A stretch of DNA of 64,000 bases from Prosopocoilus inquinatus (GCA_036172665.1 CM069876.1:9796001-9860000); one strand, 5' to 3'; shown: positions 24,701 through 37,113, counted from the stretch's first letter. Notes: a model not told the origin generated them from the letters alone. Translations and numbers: made by a program.

Positions 24701-26312
24701 TCACTTTCACTTTCTTTTTTAATGTATTCTTTCATTTATTTGTCTCATTCCCTTCCTTTTTTCTTCTTTTCATTTCTTCCTAATTTTAGATTTTTAAATT
24801 TCTATTGTTTACTTCTTCTCTGGAATTGGTTTTTGTAATTCGGTAATACTTTCAATCCAGTTAGGTTAAAAAATGAGCTTACTTAAACAAGTCCGTCATA
24901 TTAAAGCGCCATCTAATATTTCAAAAAGAAAAACAATTTAATCCAACATCTATCTATAATACTGTTTCGTCGTTACGTTTCATTATGCTTTGATTAAATG
25001 GAAAATAATATCTACGTTAGAAAAAGCGTCATTCAGAGCCGCACCTGTTGTTCAAAAGTGAAGAATATTTTTAATGAATTTCCTTATTACATTTTACTTT
25101 CAGATTGACGTTTGCAATAAAATCAGAATCTTCTAACTTCGCAATGACAGGATTTCAAAATATAAAATTGCGTCGTGATGATACTTATTCAGAACCCCAA
25201 CTTTTGACTAAAATTAAAAACGATTTAATCGAAATCCCTTGGACAGCATTTCATTTTCACATTGAAGTTCACAGCCAAACCTTGCCTTCACTGTAATCTT
25301 AATTTTTGAAGTGAATTTTTCAAAATACAAAATTATGGTGTTACAGAAATCATATCCTAATCTATAACAGCTTTTCATCTTCACGTTCTCAGTTAAATCC
25401 TGTCTTTCTAACTAAACTAAAAATTTAAAGGTTGTTATGGGAATTTTTAAGAGCGCCACGTCTTCTCCAAAAATGAAATCAGCTTCATTTCAAATAGCAA
25501 AATATCCTATTCACCTTATCATTTTAAGCAATAACTTCGATGAATTGAAAAATTTGGTGGCACGCTCGCTTTGTTTCTTCCAGCTTTCCTGAATTTAGTT
25601 CTGGAGTTGGACGAAAATAAACTCAGCTCAAAAATTCACTGCGGGAAGGTTTCCAAGGTCCCAACAGCGGCGTGCGAAGGTACTCTTTAACCCCCAGAAG
25701 ATTTTCGCTTACTTGTGCGTTCAGCGCAGCGAGTAGACAATAACACAACACAACTGTCGATAATAATAACTGTACCTACAATTGAAAAGTTCATCAAGCG
25801 GATTTTGAATTTTTAATAACATTGTGAAGCAGGTCGTGTACTGGATGAAAGTGAAATTTAGTTTTTACAAAATACTTTTAGAATTGATTTAACACTTTTT
25901 GAAAAAGCAGCCCCGCTTTAAAGAATCGGGGACTCTAAATTCCATCATATTTAAGCGCTTCTTACTAACTTACTTATCAATTGTACGTCCGTTATATTTT
26001 TTAAATGAACGTTAACAGACCATGTGAGCCTCGGCAAAGGCCAAATAGCACGACACAAATGCCAAAATATCTTAATTAAATCTTATATTCGTCACAAACC
26101 AGTTAATCAGATCTGATCGTCGGAGTGGAATTTTGTCTTAATTGGCGGAACGGAATTTATAAACTAAGTAACCTAATTAACTATTATCATACTACTATTA
26201 CAAGTCATGTACTGCAACCGGACCGCGCTGAAATAGTTCACAAACAAATAAAGTAGTAAAACAAGGGTTATACTTATCAGATTAAGTTATCTAACCTAAT
26301 TAAACAGAATAT
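24701..26312. other. gene-free stretch
   Basis: Pyrimidine-rich then AT-rich DNA. A 63-codon frame (25105-25296) after a possible acceptor (TTTCAG at about 25100) could be an isolated exon but has no recognisable domain. Nothing else seen. Confidence 0.4.
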
Positions 26313-26456
26313 GGGGCGTATTCTGTAATTTTTAACGGGCTGTTAAAATTTAGAGGTCCTTTAAATTTTAAAATACAGTTCCATGATTGGTTATTATCGT
26401 AGCAACAAAATTTAACACCCCTTTAAATTTAACGGTTTTGATACAGAATAGATCCC
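26313..26456. mobile_element. Short MITE-like inverted repeat
   Basis: The outer parts GGGGCGTATTCTGTA and, inverted, GGGATCTATTCTGTA face each other. Further inside, TTTAACGGGCTGTTAAAATT resembles the complement of the right side. About 144 bp. No clear target duplication. Confidence 0.5.
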
Positions 26457-27062
26457 TGTTGGATTTAAATGCATCAACATTTTACAGGACACGAGAGGAT
26501 CAAATTCCAGTTAAACTGTATGAAATGAATCTTGCTATAAATAATTCAGCACAAATCCACGGAACGATGATACACACAATCTTACCCATACGGCTTCGAC
26601 AACGTTAACGGTCAGAAGATGGGCCCGTATATGCGTATTTCCGGCCTCTTCTTGTAATTTAGACAGGTCAAGATGGCTTGTAATTGGAAAAGAAAGTGAC
26701 GTCAGAATATTTGAAATCAAGGAGGACTAAGAAGTCAGCAGTTCAAACGGTGATCTGAAATCATTTCTGGTGAAAATGTGAGTCGTTGCCACATCTACAA
26801 ACTAACCCGCAGCAGCGTGGGCGAAGGCGCTGTTGTCGAAACCGTACCTGGTCAGACGATAGCAAGGTTAACACCGTGACGAATGGCTTCAGCGTCGCCG
26901 ACCAGCTGTAATGGGACGAGGTGGGAGTTATCAAACCAAACGTGAAATTTACCTCAGAGGGCGCCGCTTAATTTTTTTTAATACGAGGTGCCGCGGAAAA
27001 ATCGCGACTCATCAAATATTTCACAATCTTTATTTATGCTTCATTAAACTACAATATTAACA
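26457..27062. other. gene-free stretch
   Basis: A moderately GC-rich part (26750-26960) with no recognisable gene. It ends in the 14-bp target duplication of the next insertion. Confidence 0.4.
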
Positions 27063-27378
27063 TATAAAATAGCGACATCTTACTATCGCTTTTTGACCTA
27101 ACATTGCAGTAGGATAGACAAATTGAAGCGGGATTTGCTCCTAATGAGTCCCCCATGCAAGGCGGCCATGCTTGCTGTCAAAGCATAATGAAAGATTTTA
27201 GAAAAACTTTGTGCAAATCGTTTTTGATTGCAGTGAGAACCTCGAGCTGCCTTTGGACAGCTGTTTCAGCCCTGCTTGCTACGTTTCTGCTGAAGAAGCC
27301 CCAAGCAGGGCTGAAACAGCTGTCCAGAGGCTGCTCGAGGTTCTCACTGTAATCAAAAACGATTTGCACAAAATTTTT
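27063..27378 (-). mobile_element. Retrozyme-like foldback element, copy 3
   Basis: Flanked by the 14-bp duplication CTACAATATTAACA (27049-27062 and 27379-27392). One arm (27063 to about 27279) and the other (about 27280-27378) face each other; GACAGCTGTTTCAGCCCTGC at 27256 is complementary to the ribozyme region of the other arm. The outer ends are those of copy 1, in the opposite orientation. An intact ribozyme motif lies at 27285-27330. Confidence 0.85.
27285..27330 (+). ncRNA. Hammerhead ribozyme motif in copy 3
   Basis: Core CUGAAGA at 27290-27296, stem II AGCCC/GGGCU, GAAA at 27313-27316, minimal stem III, predicted cleavage after 27324. Stem I is UUUCUG with CAGAGG, including two G-U pairs that replace the CUCUG form of copy 1. 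The pairing potential is kept while the bases differ, which hints at constraint. Confidence 0.7.
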
Positions 27379-27392
27379 CTACAATATTAACA

Positions 27393-30300
27393 CAATAAAG
27401 CTTCAAATCGATCTTATTGAAATAAACCTTCAGTTCAGCGAATTATAAAATCGAATAACAAGAAAATAAAACACTGCTAAGCCAAAGAATTCTGTGGCCG
27501 TTAAAACACCAGGAGTGTTACCGTTCAATTTCTGCCCAACCTCGAATCACCCTGTATATTGCTTTCCGTGAAATATTTTCGCGGACCGCCCGACGAATTC
27601 TTTGCGTTTCGCCGATTTGCTTTCAAAGTAATTCCCCATTGCTATGAGTTTTCCTATAAAAATTAGGATAAGGAAAATGTGGGTTTTGTAAGTTAATTTT
27701 TCGGTCGAATAGATTCTTTATTTAGCATTTTAGTTCTACGCATTATTGCACCATATTGTGAAATCAGTGTTTCCGTTCCCACGAAAGTTATGTAGAAATT
27801 GACCCCCGGTATTTAAGCCCATTGGTCCTCGTTGACGTAAGATTCTGTAGCGGTTGGTGGTTGCATTTCACCTCTTCTTTTCTCTTACCCCGTCTCTATA
27901 CCGCTCGTCCGCGTGGAGCGATTTCAAAACGCAATTGACTCTGCTTGGTGTAACAACACGTCTCGCGTTGGTGTGTCTTTTTGTGTGTGTTTTCGCCCAA
28001 AATTTGTGTTGGGGAAATCATCTACAGTTGTATAGCTGGATTAATTCGTTGAGCCGAGAGAAAATAATACGCTCGTATTGTCTACGCCTGTCCCCCCCCC
28101 CAGGTTGTTCTGCGAACAAGTCAGTCCATTCGCTGATTGTTCTGATTCGCTTCGAATGTTTCTATCGCGTATCTTTCTTCCTTACAAGCTTTAGTGGTAC
28201 CTTTAACTGTACCTTTAGTTGTACCTTTACCTCTGTCCCGTATTCGTTAAGAATACGCTGTAATTGTTGCCGGCCCGTTCACCGTATCTCCATGGTCCCG
28301 TGGGCATTAACCTACCTCCCTTGGAGCTGCTTGAATTAAAGGTTCTCGGACTCGGAAACATCCTGAGTGGCGACGAGCCCTAGCTCTCATCCCTCCTCCG
28401 CCGGACAACACGTCGACTGACGCCTCCGTGCGACGCTGTGCGACGCCCAGAAAAAGAAGGGACAAGGTTTGCTTACCTGTTATTATTTGTTTATATATAT
28501 ATTGATTCCGGAAAGGCGTGTGTACATGCGGTACGCGTTTATTCAATTTTAATTCGCCTTATTGACACTTTTTTGCGTAACGCTCTTGTTACATTTTGTA
28601 TCGCTTTAAAATAAAGCCGTTTGTTTGTGTCAGTGTGTTAACTTTAGTATCTCCGTAGCGTCTCTTTTAAGCGTAATCATGTTCGAATAGCTTATTTACT
28701 TTTCTTGTTGTTGGGTTTAAATTTAAATAAGACGCATCTGCGATTTCATTTTTCTTTGAATCGATTTTACTTGTGTTTATTTATATTTTGTTATTGTTTC
28801 ATTATTGTTTGTTTTTGATTAATAAAACCAAATATTGCTAGCATCTTGGATGAGTCGAGGTTTTCTTAATTTTTTCCCGCGGTTCCCCATAGCCAAAAAG
28901 AAATTAAGTGGCGCCTTTTTCTTTGTTGTTATTATTTGGTAGTCCAGATTTAGTATTAACCCTATCCCACTGGAGCTGGACGGCGACGCCGAAACGTCAG
29001 TCACGGAGATCACTTGTTGACGCCTGTACAGGTAGGTAGCAGGAGGTGAATGGAAATCCAAAAATAGCAAAAAAATCTAAACACTAAAAATAAACGGCCA
29101 AAAAGATTAGTACTGTAGGTAAAATTAATTTTCAAGTTAATTCAAGATTCATTTACTTAGTTACGCAAATGCGCGTCGATATAATCCGCGAGAACCGCGT
29201 ATGAAATCACAGCTAAACAGTCAGCAAAAATTGCAAGGTCTTGTCCTAGAGCAGCGTCGCGTCGGTCCCTACGGTGGACGAAACTCCGAATTAATCGGCT
29301 TCCTACACGTCCTTCTTGTCCCGTTCCTCGTCTAACGACAACGGAGGTCTGCGACTCCTCCGAAGGTTAGGAAACCCAGAGGCAATTTACGGCAGAAGGA
29401 AAGGAAATTCGCAGCTTATCTTCGTGAATGACCTCGTAGGTCCGGCTAGAGCCGCAACTTCTATTCAACCTTCCCAAGGGGAATACTTCAAAAGGTCACC
29501 AAACACACCATACAGAACACGAAACGTGTGGTCGTTCCGACATCTAATTCTAGAATAATTCGTTGTAAACTCGATTCGGGGTAACGGGTTGAAAAAGACA
29601 AATAGGAGAAAAGAAAAGGATCGAAGAGAGTAAGCCATCCGGTAGAACGTTATCCAATGAGAATTGAATGTCAAGAGTCACTATCGCGTTCACGAAGCGA
29701 TTGCCAAGCGGGAAGCAAAGAAAAAGGAACCACCGCTTTGGCGCCACCTGGAGTAATTCTAGAAACCATAAACTTCCCTACGATTTTAAATAAATTCTAG
29801 AAACGCATTTATAATTCGAATTGCATTCTTTGAAGATTTGAATGAAAAGCGAAAAGAATAAGCGATTCGGGAATTCATCATTTAATTAAGTTTATTTCCA
29901 TGCTCGAGCGGTCGTGAAACACATTCCCACATTCGCTCGCCCACGGTGCGCCGCGGCGACGCGACGCACCTTTTTCCGGCGTACTAAAATTAGCTCGATC
30001 ATAACAGAATAAAACTAATTCCGAAACCATTTGTTATACAGGTCGTCTCAAACCAAGAAAAGAATTTAGAATTGTAACAACCGGTCCGATAAATTTAGAC
30101 TGTAACAACGTCCAACCGATTTCTAAGAATCCATCAATTCATCAAGTTTACGTCGGCTCCTACGGGATACTGAAACTGACTCCGTTGGGATGCCACGGTT
30201 TATTTTTTTTATTAAAAAAGGTTTTATTCATCTGGAAAAATATTTAGAAAAAGGTATCGTCGCTGCTTATGGACTTTACAGTGCATATTTTAAGTCATTT

Positions 30301-30465
30301 GCAACATATATCGTCGTGGTAAGAAGAACAACATGTTTTGTGGTGTGTTTTTTTTTTTTTTTTGAAAAAGTAAATATCTCGAAGACGGCAATTAATAGAA
30401 TTTGTCTTGCATATCCAATTTTAATCCTGTACCTTACACTTTTCCAAAGGATATTTAAGGATATA
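27393..30465. other. GC-richer region without a recognised gene
   Basis: From about 27.75 to 30.15 kb base composition rises above the surroundings, with runs such as CCCCCCCCCC (28090) and CGGTGCGCCGCGGCGACGCG (29945). A 161-codon frame at 27854-28339 is Cys/Ser/Phe-rich and looks like a chance frame. Features such as TATTTAAG (27809), GTGGCGACGAG (28353) and AATAAA (28610) recall LTR-element parts but are not in a coherent order. It could be an LTR remnant, a host promoter or 5' UTR. Confidence 0.3.
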
Positions 30466-32286
30466 CAGGAAGATTCAGGCAACCCATTCATTAAAAGTTT
30501 ACGGACTTCTCCTTAGAATTTTTGTTTCATATTTTGCAGTAATAAGTTAACGATAAGGATCTATCAAAATATATTTTCAATTTTCGGACACTTCCGCTTA
30601 TACCAGAAGTTGCTGTCAACTTTCTTATTTTAAATGAAGCACCCCATTTTTTAATAAATTTTTGAAATCTTCATAAAATTCTAAAAATATTTTGTGCAAC
30701 ATGTGACACAAAGAAAATTAACCGTTTCCGAGATATTTTCATTTTTTAAAAAGAACTCGGACTTGCAGAACCTTGGTTATGATACTGCCATCTTTGTGCA
30801 GCAAAAACCACGATGTCAATTTTTGGCCTATAGTAGGCTACAGTAACATTCTTTCAGATCATGTCCAGTTTTGCATTTGATTGCTTACAGGCTGGTTGAA
30901 AAGTAACTTCTATTTGAACTAGTTTGAACTGTCGAGAAGTTATGTTTTTTGAATGGAACGCCTAGTATATTTTTATACCATGTGACTCAGGATTAAATGT
31001 TCTTTCGTCCTGTGTTAGCATTCCCTATACCTATCTCTTATATTTCACTCGTTATTGATGATTTCTTTTTAACACGTAATTCTTTTCCATTTTTCGGTAT
31101 TATTTTTAAATAGTGGGCTTTGAAAACTAAAGAAATTATAATTTTTGAAATCATCCGTCTAGTAGGAATTAAAAAAAGAACAATTTAATCGCTACAAAGA
31201 ACTAAAAAATGAATAATCAAACAGACATATTAAATGTATTTAATGATAAAAAAATCGACAATTCAAAAAGTTAATAAAAAAATTTGTTATATCCAGGAAA
31301 ATGCTTTATTACTTAGATATCGTAGAATGTTATTACTTATAAATAATAGCCGAGGACAACTTAGAGCCAATATTATAACCAACAATTTGTGTATTATTTT
31401 TAATATTTCTGATTGATTTATTAGTTTTCATAAAATTTTGTATTGTAAGTGTAAATTTTTTCTTGTAAATGTGTAAATAGTCATACCAAGAATTCTAATA
31501 CATGCGGCATATGTAAATAAAAATTTCAGATGATAAATATGTATTTAGATGTTATTTTTCGGTTTTTAAAATGAAATTGATATTACAGTCAGAAATTAAT
31601 TTAAAAAATCTCATTTTGTTAAATTTTCATAGCACACTATTCAGGAATAATACTGAAAAGTGAAAAAATTGATGTCTCAAAGAGAAAATCGTGAATAGAA
31701 AGAGAAAGGTAAAAGACGAGTACAGGGAATACTAATAGAGTTCGAAAGAGCATTTAATTCTGATTCTTATGGTATAAAAAATACTGGGTGTCCTGTTTAA
31801 AAAACATGACTTTTCGACAGTTGAAATCAGTTCGAAGATAAGTTACTTTTCAACCAGCTCGTAAACAATTTTGTGTAAAATTAGGTATATCCTCAAAGCT
31901 CATAAGCATAGCCTAGTATAGGCCAAAAATTGAAATTATGGCTTTTGTTACGCAAAGAGGGCAGCATAATAAACAAGCTACTTCAACCTTGAAGTTTTTT
32001 TAAAAAATGGAAATATCTCTAAAACGGCTAATTTTTCTTGTATCACATGTTACACAAAATATTTCTAGAAATTCATGAAGATTTCAGAAATGCAATAAAA
32101 AATGGGATATTCAATTTAAAATAAGAAAGTTGACAGCAACTTCCGGTACAAGCGGAAGTGCCCGAAAGTTGGAAATATTATATTTTAATAGATCATTATT
32201 GCTAACTTATAACCGGAAAATATGAAATAGAAATTCAAAGAGGAATTCGGTAAACTTTTAATGAATAGGTCGCCTGAATCTCCCTG
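30466..32286. mobile_element. Foldback DNA transposon (TA target), copy B
   Basis: 1821 bp with ends CAGGAAGATTCAGGCAACC and, inverted, CAGGGAGATTCAGGCGACC, flanked by TA. The centre matches copy A in reverse orientation (CAAACAGACATATTAAATGT at 31220 against its complement near 13360). Long arms and no coding frame. Divergence from copy A is moderate. Confidence 0.8.
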
Positions 32287-33146
32287 TATATTTTCATGTT
32301 GTCTCTTTAGGATGATATGTCCCAGAAAGGAAAAACTTTCGTGGATGGATAAATTAGGGTAAACTTGATAATTTAATATTGTCAATTTTCTGCATACATT
32401 TATTTAATGATTAAATGCTATTTCCGTTTAAATAGGTAATAAGTTATGTGATGTAAGAATTGATTTAGTTGAATTATTGATTTCGATTTTACCAACGTAA
32501 GGGGTTGAGTTGAGACTCAACAAGCACAACAAAAGTTTCTTTCATTGGCACCCTATTTTTCATATACCAACGTCCTTATCTCACGCAGCAATAAGATTAT
32601 ATCAGCGTCAGGCTTCATAAAAGGGCGTTACACTTCCGCACCCACATCCTCAGTGACATGCATAAATGAAACCACCGCGTTTTTACAAGCATCTCTGTTA
32701 TATGGTAGAAGTAGAAAGGGGGAAAACACACGGAAAGATAATTATACCTTTCATTTAAATTCGTCTTGCAAAAACATGAGGGGCATGTTAATTAAGCTGT
32801 CTAGCTGGAAATGTTTAAAATTTTCAGGAAATTGATATGTAATACTGCGTTGTACAATTCTTATTTATGTGTGGCGTGCGGCACACCTCAAGAAACCATT
32901 CAAATTTAATAATGACTAATTTTCCTGTTTCACAAAGAGATTAATGCCGTGATATATGGTCTTTTAGATTTCCAAGTATAATTAATAGTCGACAACGTTT
33001 TATTTTAATATCACACGTTATTGATTTTTTCACAATAAAAAAATCTTTATTAAAAAGTCAGGCTTTTGCCGCATGTCCTCTTCTTAATTTCTTTTTGTTT
33101 TGTATTAAGAAGTTCTTAAGTTAAGTTAGTTCTCTTTGTAAACTAG
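32287..33146. other. gene-free stretch
   Basis: A 96-codon frame (32545-32835) has no recognised domain. Nothing else seen. Confidence 0.4.
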
Positions 33147-33423
33147 TAATAATAATAATAATTTATTAGGTCCCAGGTACATATCGGATTAGATTCACAA
33201 TAGGAAAAACTTTTTTATTTTAGAGTTTTCGAGAAAGTCATTCTTTATAAAAGTTTTCCTTGTACTAAAACTCCCAAGAATGTTATTGAAATTGGTGAAT
33301 TCTTTTTGATAGCTGAGAAAAATGGAAAACTGTATTTCAATTTTCATAAAATATGGCATAAAATAAGTTCAAAAATTTTGAGTAACATAAAATCAGCCGG
33401 CCTTGTCAATTAACGTTACTTAC

Positions 33424-33645
33424 AGGCGTTTTCTTTTTGCCACATATCTCATCTCAGCTCAGATAAACGTCATTTCCGCTGACATGAAAAAGTAAGTTTA
33501 AACTGTGATTTTGATCTCCCGCCTTGTCACTCATGCATTCCCATTGGTTGCAAGGTTGAAATACACATTCAAACTTACTTGTTCGCTCGAATGGAAATGA
33601 CGTTTATCTGTGCTGAAGTGAGTTTTGCGGTAAAAAGAACATACC
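33424..33645. mobile_element. Small MITE with ~75-bp inverted ends
   Basis: The left side holds CAGATAAACGTCATTTCC and AGTAAGTTT. The right side holds their complements in mirrored order, about 75% alike over 75 bp. No coding frame. The target duplication is not resolved. Confidence 0.6.
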
Positions 33646-33990
33646 TATTATATATGGAAAAACTATTCAGACAAAAACGTTAATTCTAGATCGTATTTAC
33701 TTTATTGAATGTTATGGAATTTCGAATTGTTTGCCGTAAAATCTCAAACGAGATGTTTAAAATGAACCCCCCAGTTAACTGAAAAAACCAGTTTAAAAAA
33801 AATTGATGAAAAAGACCAGTGTTGAAAGAGAATGAAGTTTATCTTGAGGCTAAAGCTATTATTTTACCAATGATTTTCATAGCACTTCGCTTGTCTTAAC
33901 AACGAGGAATCAACGATTAAATTATCGACGATTTAAATATTTATTCCATCCAATTTAAAAAGGCAGAAGTTTTTGAGTTAAATTATAGCA

Positions 33991-34235
33991 TATAAAATAG
34001 CGACATCTTACTATCGCTTTTTGTTAGGTCAAAAAGCGATAGTAAAATGTCGCTATTTTATATGTTCATCATTCTTACATCGCTTTTGCGAATAAATTGG
34101 GCAAGTCGTTTTTGGTCTGCAGTGGGAATGTCGAGCTACGTTTCTGCTGAAGAAGCCCCAAGCAGGGCTGAAACAGCTGTCCAGAGGCTGCTCGAGGTTC
34201 TCACTGCAATCAAAAACGATTTGCACAAAATTTTT
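33991..34235 (-). mobile_element. Retrozyme-like foldback element, copy 4
   Basis: Flanked by a 13-bp duplication, TTAAATTATAGCA (33978-33990 and 34236-34248). A short arm (33991-34023) pairs with 34030-34062 around a 6-nt turn; the rest is single-arm sequence with one ribozyme motif. The outer ends are identical in kind to copy 3. Confidence 0.85.
34142..34187 (+). ncRNA. Hammerhead ribozyme motif in copy 4
   Basis: Core 34147-34153, stem II 34154-34158 with 34165-34169, GAAA 34170-34173, cleavage expected after 34181, stem I 34141-34146 with 34182-34187. Same G-U variant of stem I as copy 3. Confidence 0.7.
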
Positions 34236-35156
34236 TTAAATTATAGCATTTTCGATATTACCAAAACAAACATTTTAATTCGTGACACAAGAAGGACCAG
34301 TTGACGTGATTTTATTAAGAAAAATTTTACATTTTGCGATATTTTGCAAAAGTCAAAAGAGAATTTTCAATTTTTCTCGGTTATCAACCAGGATTTGCCA
34401 CACACTCTATGAATTTTTTGAGGGTTTTAGAACAAGCAAAAACTTTAATAAAGAATTACTTTCTCGAAAAGTCAAAAATACAAAAGTTTTTTCTATTGTG
34501 AACCCAATCCACAGACACACTGTATAAGTAAATAAAAATGAGAGGACATGTCAAACGGTAGTCTGTCGTAGATAAGAGTCTACGTAAGTCGAACAATAGA
34601 AATCAAAACTTTAAACTTGCATGCATAAGTAGAACAAGAGAATTCAAAATTTAAACTTACATAAGTCGAATAAGAGTAAGATTTAACAATAAAACATATA
34701 CAATGCACGAAACATTAAAATACAAGAAATAAACAGAAAATAATACTTTAATATCTTTATATGGAAGCATTTGTGTGATTACACATATTGGTAAATTCAG
34801 CAATTGAACAACAGCTATCCTTTAATAAGAGTTTTTAGATCTATCTTTAAAAACGTTTAATATTTTCTGAGGTTGTAATATTTGTAGGAAGAAGATTATA
34901 AAATTTTAAACCAGTACCATTGTAACTGATCAGAATTTAGAATTTGCTGTAAATTTCGAAAAAAGAAAACTAAAGAATTTAATTTGCTTATCAACTTATG
35001 ACAAATTTAAGGTAACCTTGGGTAAAATTCTCTGTCTATTGTGGAAAACAAGAAGACCAGTTTTACTAGAAGTAAAGGAAATTATTATTTTATTAATGTA
35101 AAACTAAGAACACAAGTCGGCATACATTGTGAAATGCACAGAGTTATTAATATGTA

Positions 35157-35357
35157 TTAGATATATAAATCACTTATGTATAGTACGAAAAGTACAGGGC
35201 CAATAACCAAGCCTTGAAGTACACCAAAAGAAACAGTTCTTAACTGAGAATCGCTTTCACGTTGAAAAGACTGCTTGGAGTTCTGCAAACTGAAATATTG
35301 AGAATGATCACTAAGATATGAGGCTACCCAATCATCAAAGCCTGCATAAAAGTTCAC
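35157..35357 (-). pseudogene. LINE reverse transcriptase fragment
   Basis: Reads WVASYLSDHSQYFSLQNSK and then GVLQGLVIGPVLFVLYISDL, the palm motifs that precede the YADD box in jockey/CR1-type enzymes. Only 66 residues remain. Confidence 0.65.
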
Positions 35358-35639
35358 ATTTATCTTTTAGAAAGCGTCCGTGTAAAAATAATTATGTGAT
35401 TTCTAATAAGAAGCGTCTTAAACTTATTGACTATATTGGTTATGTATGTGTATGGAAATGATAACATAAATTCACCACCTAAGGTCAAAGGTTTAGAAAT
35501 TTTAGAAATAAAAACTGAACTAATACTAAAAAATCTTCCACATAAGAACCATTTAAAAATAAATCAGCACACATAATACAAAATAGCGCTTCACAATCTA
35601 AACAACACATTCAGCAACAAGAAACGATCAATTCCATTA

Positions 35640-36872
35640 AATTAAAAACAAAAAAGAATACTATTATTTTCACAAGAGCGGACAAAGGAAACATTGTGAT
35701 CGCAATAGACTAAGTAGATTATGTAGAATGGTCTTCATTAATTCTGGAGAATATGAAATTTTGAACAAAGATCCTACACAAAGTATTCAGAGGAAAATAA
35801 AAATGACAATTGAAAGGTGCAAAAGCATTTTTGAAGATAAACACAAATTAAAACTATTATTAATGAATCCCCAACCCCCCCAACTTTATTCATTTATAAA
35901 ACTACATAAACAAGACTTACCTATTAGACCCGTGGTCTCATATATGTCTGCTCCCGCATTTCGTGTATCAAAATGTCTAATAGATATAATCAAACACTAT
36001 TGCAATTTTCATCCGAAATATTCCATTAAAAACTCTTATGAATTAATAAATAATATTTACCAAGTAACAGCAAACTCATTTCTTTTGACGTACCACTAGA
36101 AGAACCGGTAGCAATAATAAAAAATAAGTTAGACAAAAATAGAATTAACTCCAAGTATAACTCCAAGAAAGGATTAATTACGGGCAACCCTTTAAGCCTA
36201 TTACTAGCAGAAATATTCATGGATCATCTAGAAACTAATATAATTCACAATAATCATTTAAATAGGAATTTCATATACTGGTTTAGATACGTGGACGACA
36301 TTTTAGCATGTTTCACCGGAACTAATAGACAACTAAGCAATTTCTTCGAGTTCATCAACACAGTTCATCAAAAGTCAAAGTCAGTTTTATCAAAAAATAA
36401 ATCAATTTAATAAAACAAATAGCGATAGTTTTAAACCCTCTATAGTCGACAACATACTGCATAAAAAACTCTATAAAAAAGCAATAAAAGAAGTATACCC
36501 GAGTGACAACAAATGACCCCAAATATTCCACACCCTCACTTATCTAGGTAATACGACAGACAAAATAAGTAAACAACTTAAACAGCACGAATTCAAACTA
36601 ACTTGCAGAACTAGAAACACATAAAAAACAATAAAAGCAAATGAGACAAAGTCCGGAGTATACAAGCTAAAATATGGGACTTGCTCAAAAGAGGACAAAC
36701 AGGACGATATTTTAATAAAAGAATCAATGAACACAGAAGATGCTTTGAGAAAAACAATAAGGATTCAACGTATGCAAGACACCTAATAGAAAATGATCAC
36801 CATATAGAAAGTAATTTTGATATACTCCACATTGAAAATAAAAGCCCAAAATTAGGTCTGTTCAAAATCCTT
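35640..36872 (+). pseudogene. Penelope-type RT plus GIY-YIG endonuclease, broken
   Basis: Pieces in three frames. 35728-36099 has YSFIKLHKQDLPIRPVVSYM, a Penelope RT signature. 36219-36410 has FRYVDDILACF, the catalytic YVDD box, preceded by NPLSLLLAEIFMDHLE. 36640-36870 has VYKLKYGTC followed in another frame by QTGRYFNKRINEHRRCF, the two halves of a GIY-YIG nuclease. The catalytic residues survive in pieces, but no continuous protein can be made. Confidence 0.75.
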
Positions 36873-37082
36873 TAAATTAATAGAATTAAGAATACCGGAA
36901 ACCTACTCAATGAACAAACAGATTTCAATTATTCCTCCCCGTTATTATTAATATTAAAGATGGACCAGATGTAGCAACTCGGGTGAAGTTCCAACTCCTT
37001 ATTTCATAGAAAATAAGTTTAATACTAGCACTATAAATAGCCCATTTTGTAAAATTTACGCAAACATTCTTGTTATACCGAC

Positions 37083-37113
37083 CTGACGAAGCTACAATGT
37101 AGCGAAACGCGTC
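37083..37113 (+). ncRNA. Hammerhead-like motif at the Penelope 3' end
   Basis: CUGACGA fits CUGANGA; GCUAC/GUAGC forms stem II around AAU; GAAA follows; then self-complementary ACGCGU and GUC. One unpaired A precedes stem II, and stem I pairing is weak, so activity is doubtful. Confidence 0.5.

Larger units (their letters stand above)
33147..35400 (-). mobile_element. Possible minus-strand LINE remnant with later insertions
   Basis: A (TAA)n-like tail at 33147-33165 resembles that of the LINE at 39.8 kb, and an RT fragment lies at 35157-35357 on the same strand. The space between contains a MITE and a retrozyme-like copy. Continuity as one element is inferred. Confidence 0.35.

Noticed and set aside
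27854..28339. 161-codon + strand open frame
   Set aside because: Composition-driven Phe/Cys/Ser/Leu-rich frame in a GC-richer region, no domain and no gene context.
30190..30516. 108-codon + strand frame
   Set aside because: Runs from unremarkable AT-rich DNA into the terminal repeat of foldback copy B; homopolymer T tract encodes the Phe run.
33147..33165. CRISPR-like or microsatellite array
   Set aside because: It is a short TAA run, the usual LINE tail; no spaced direct repeats typical of CRISPR occur anywhere in the window.
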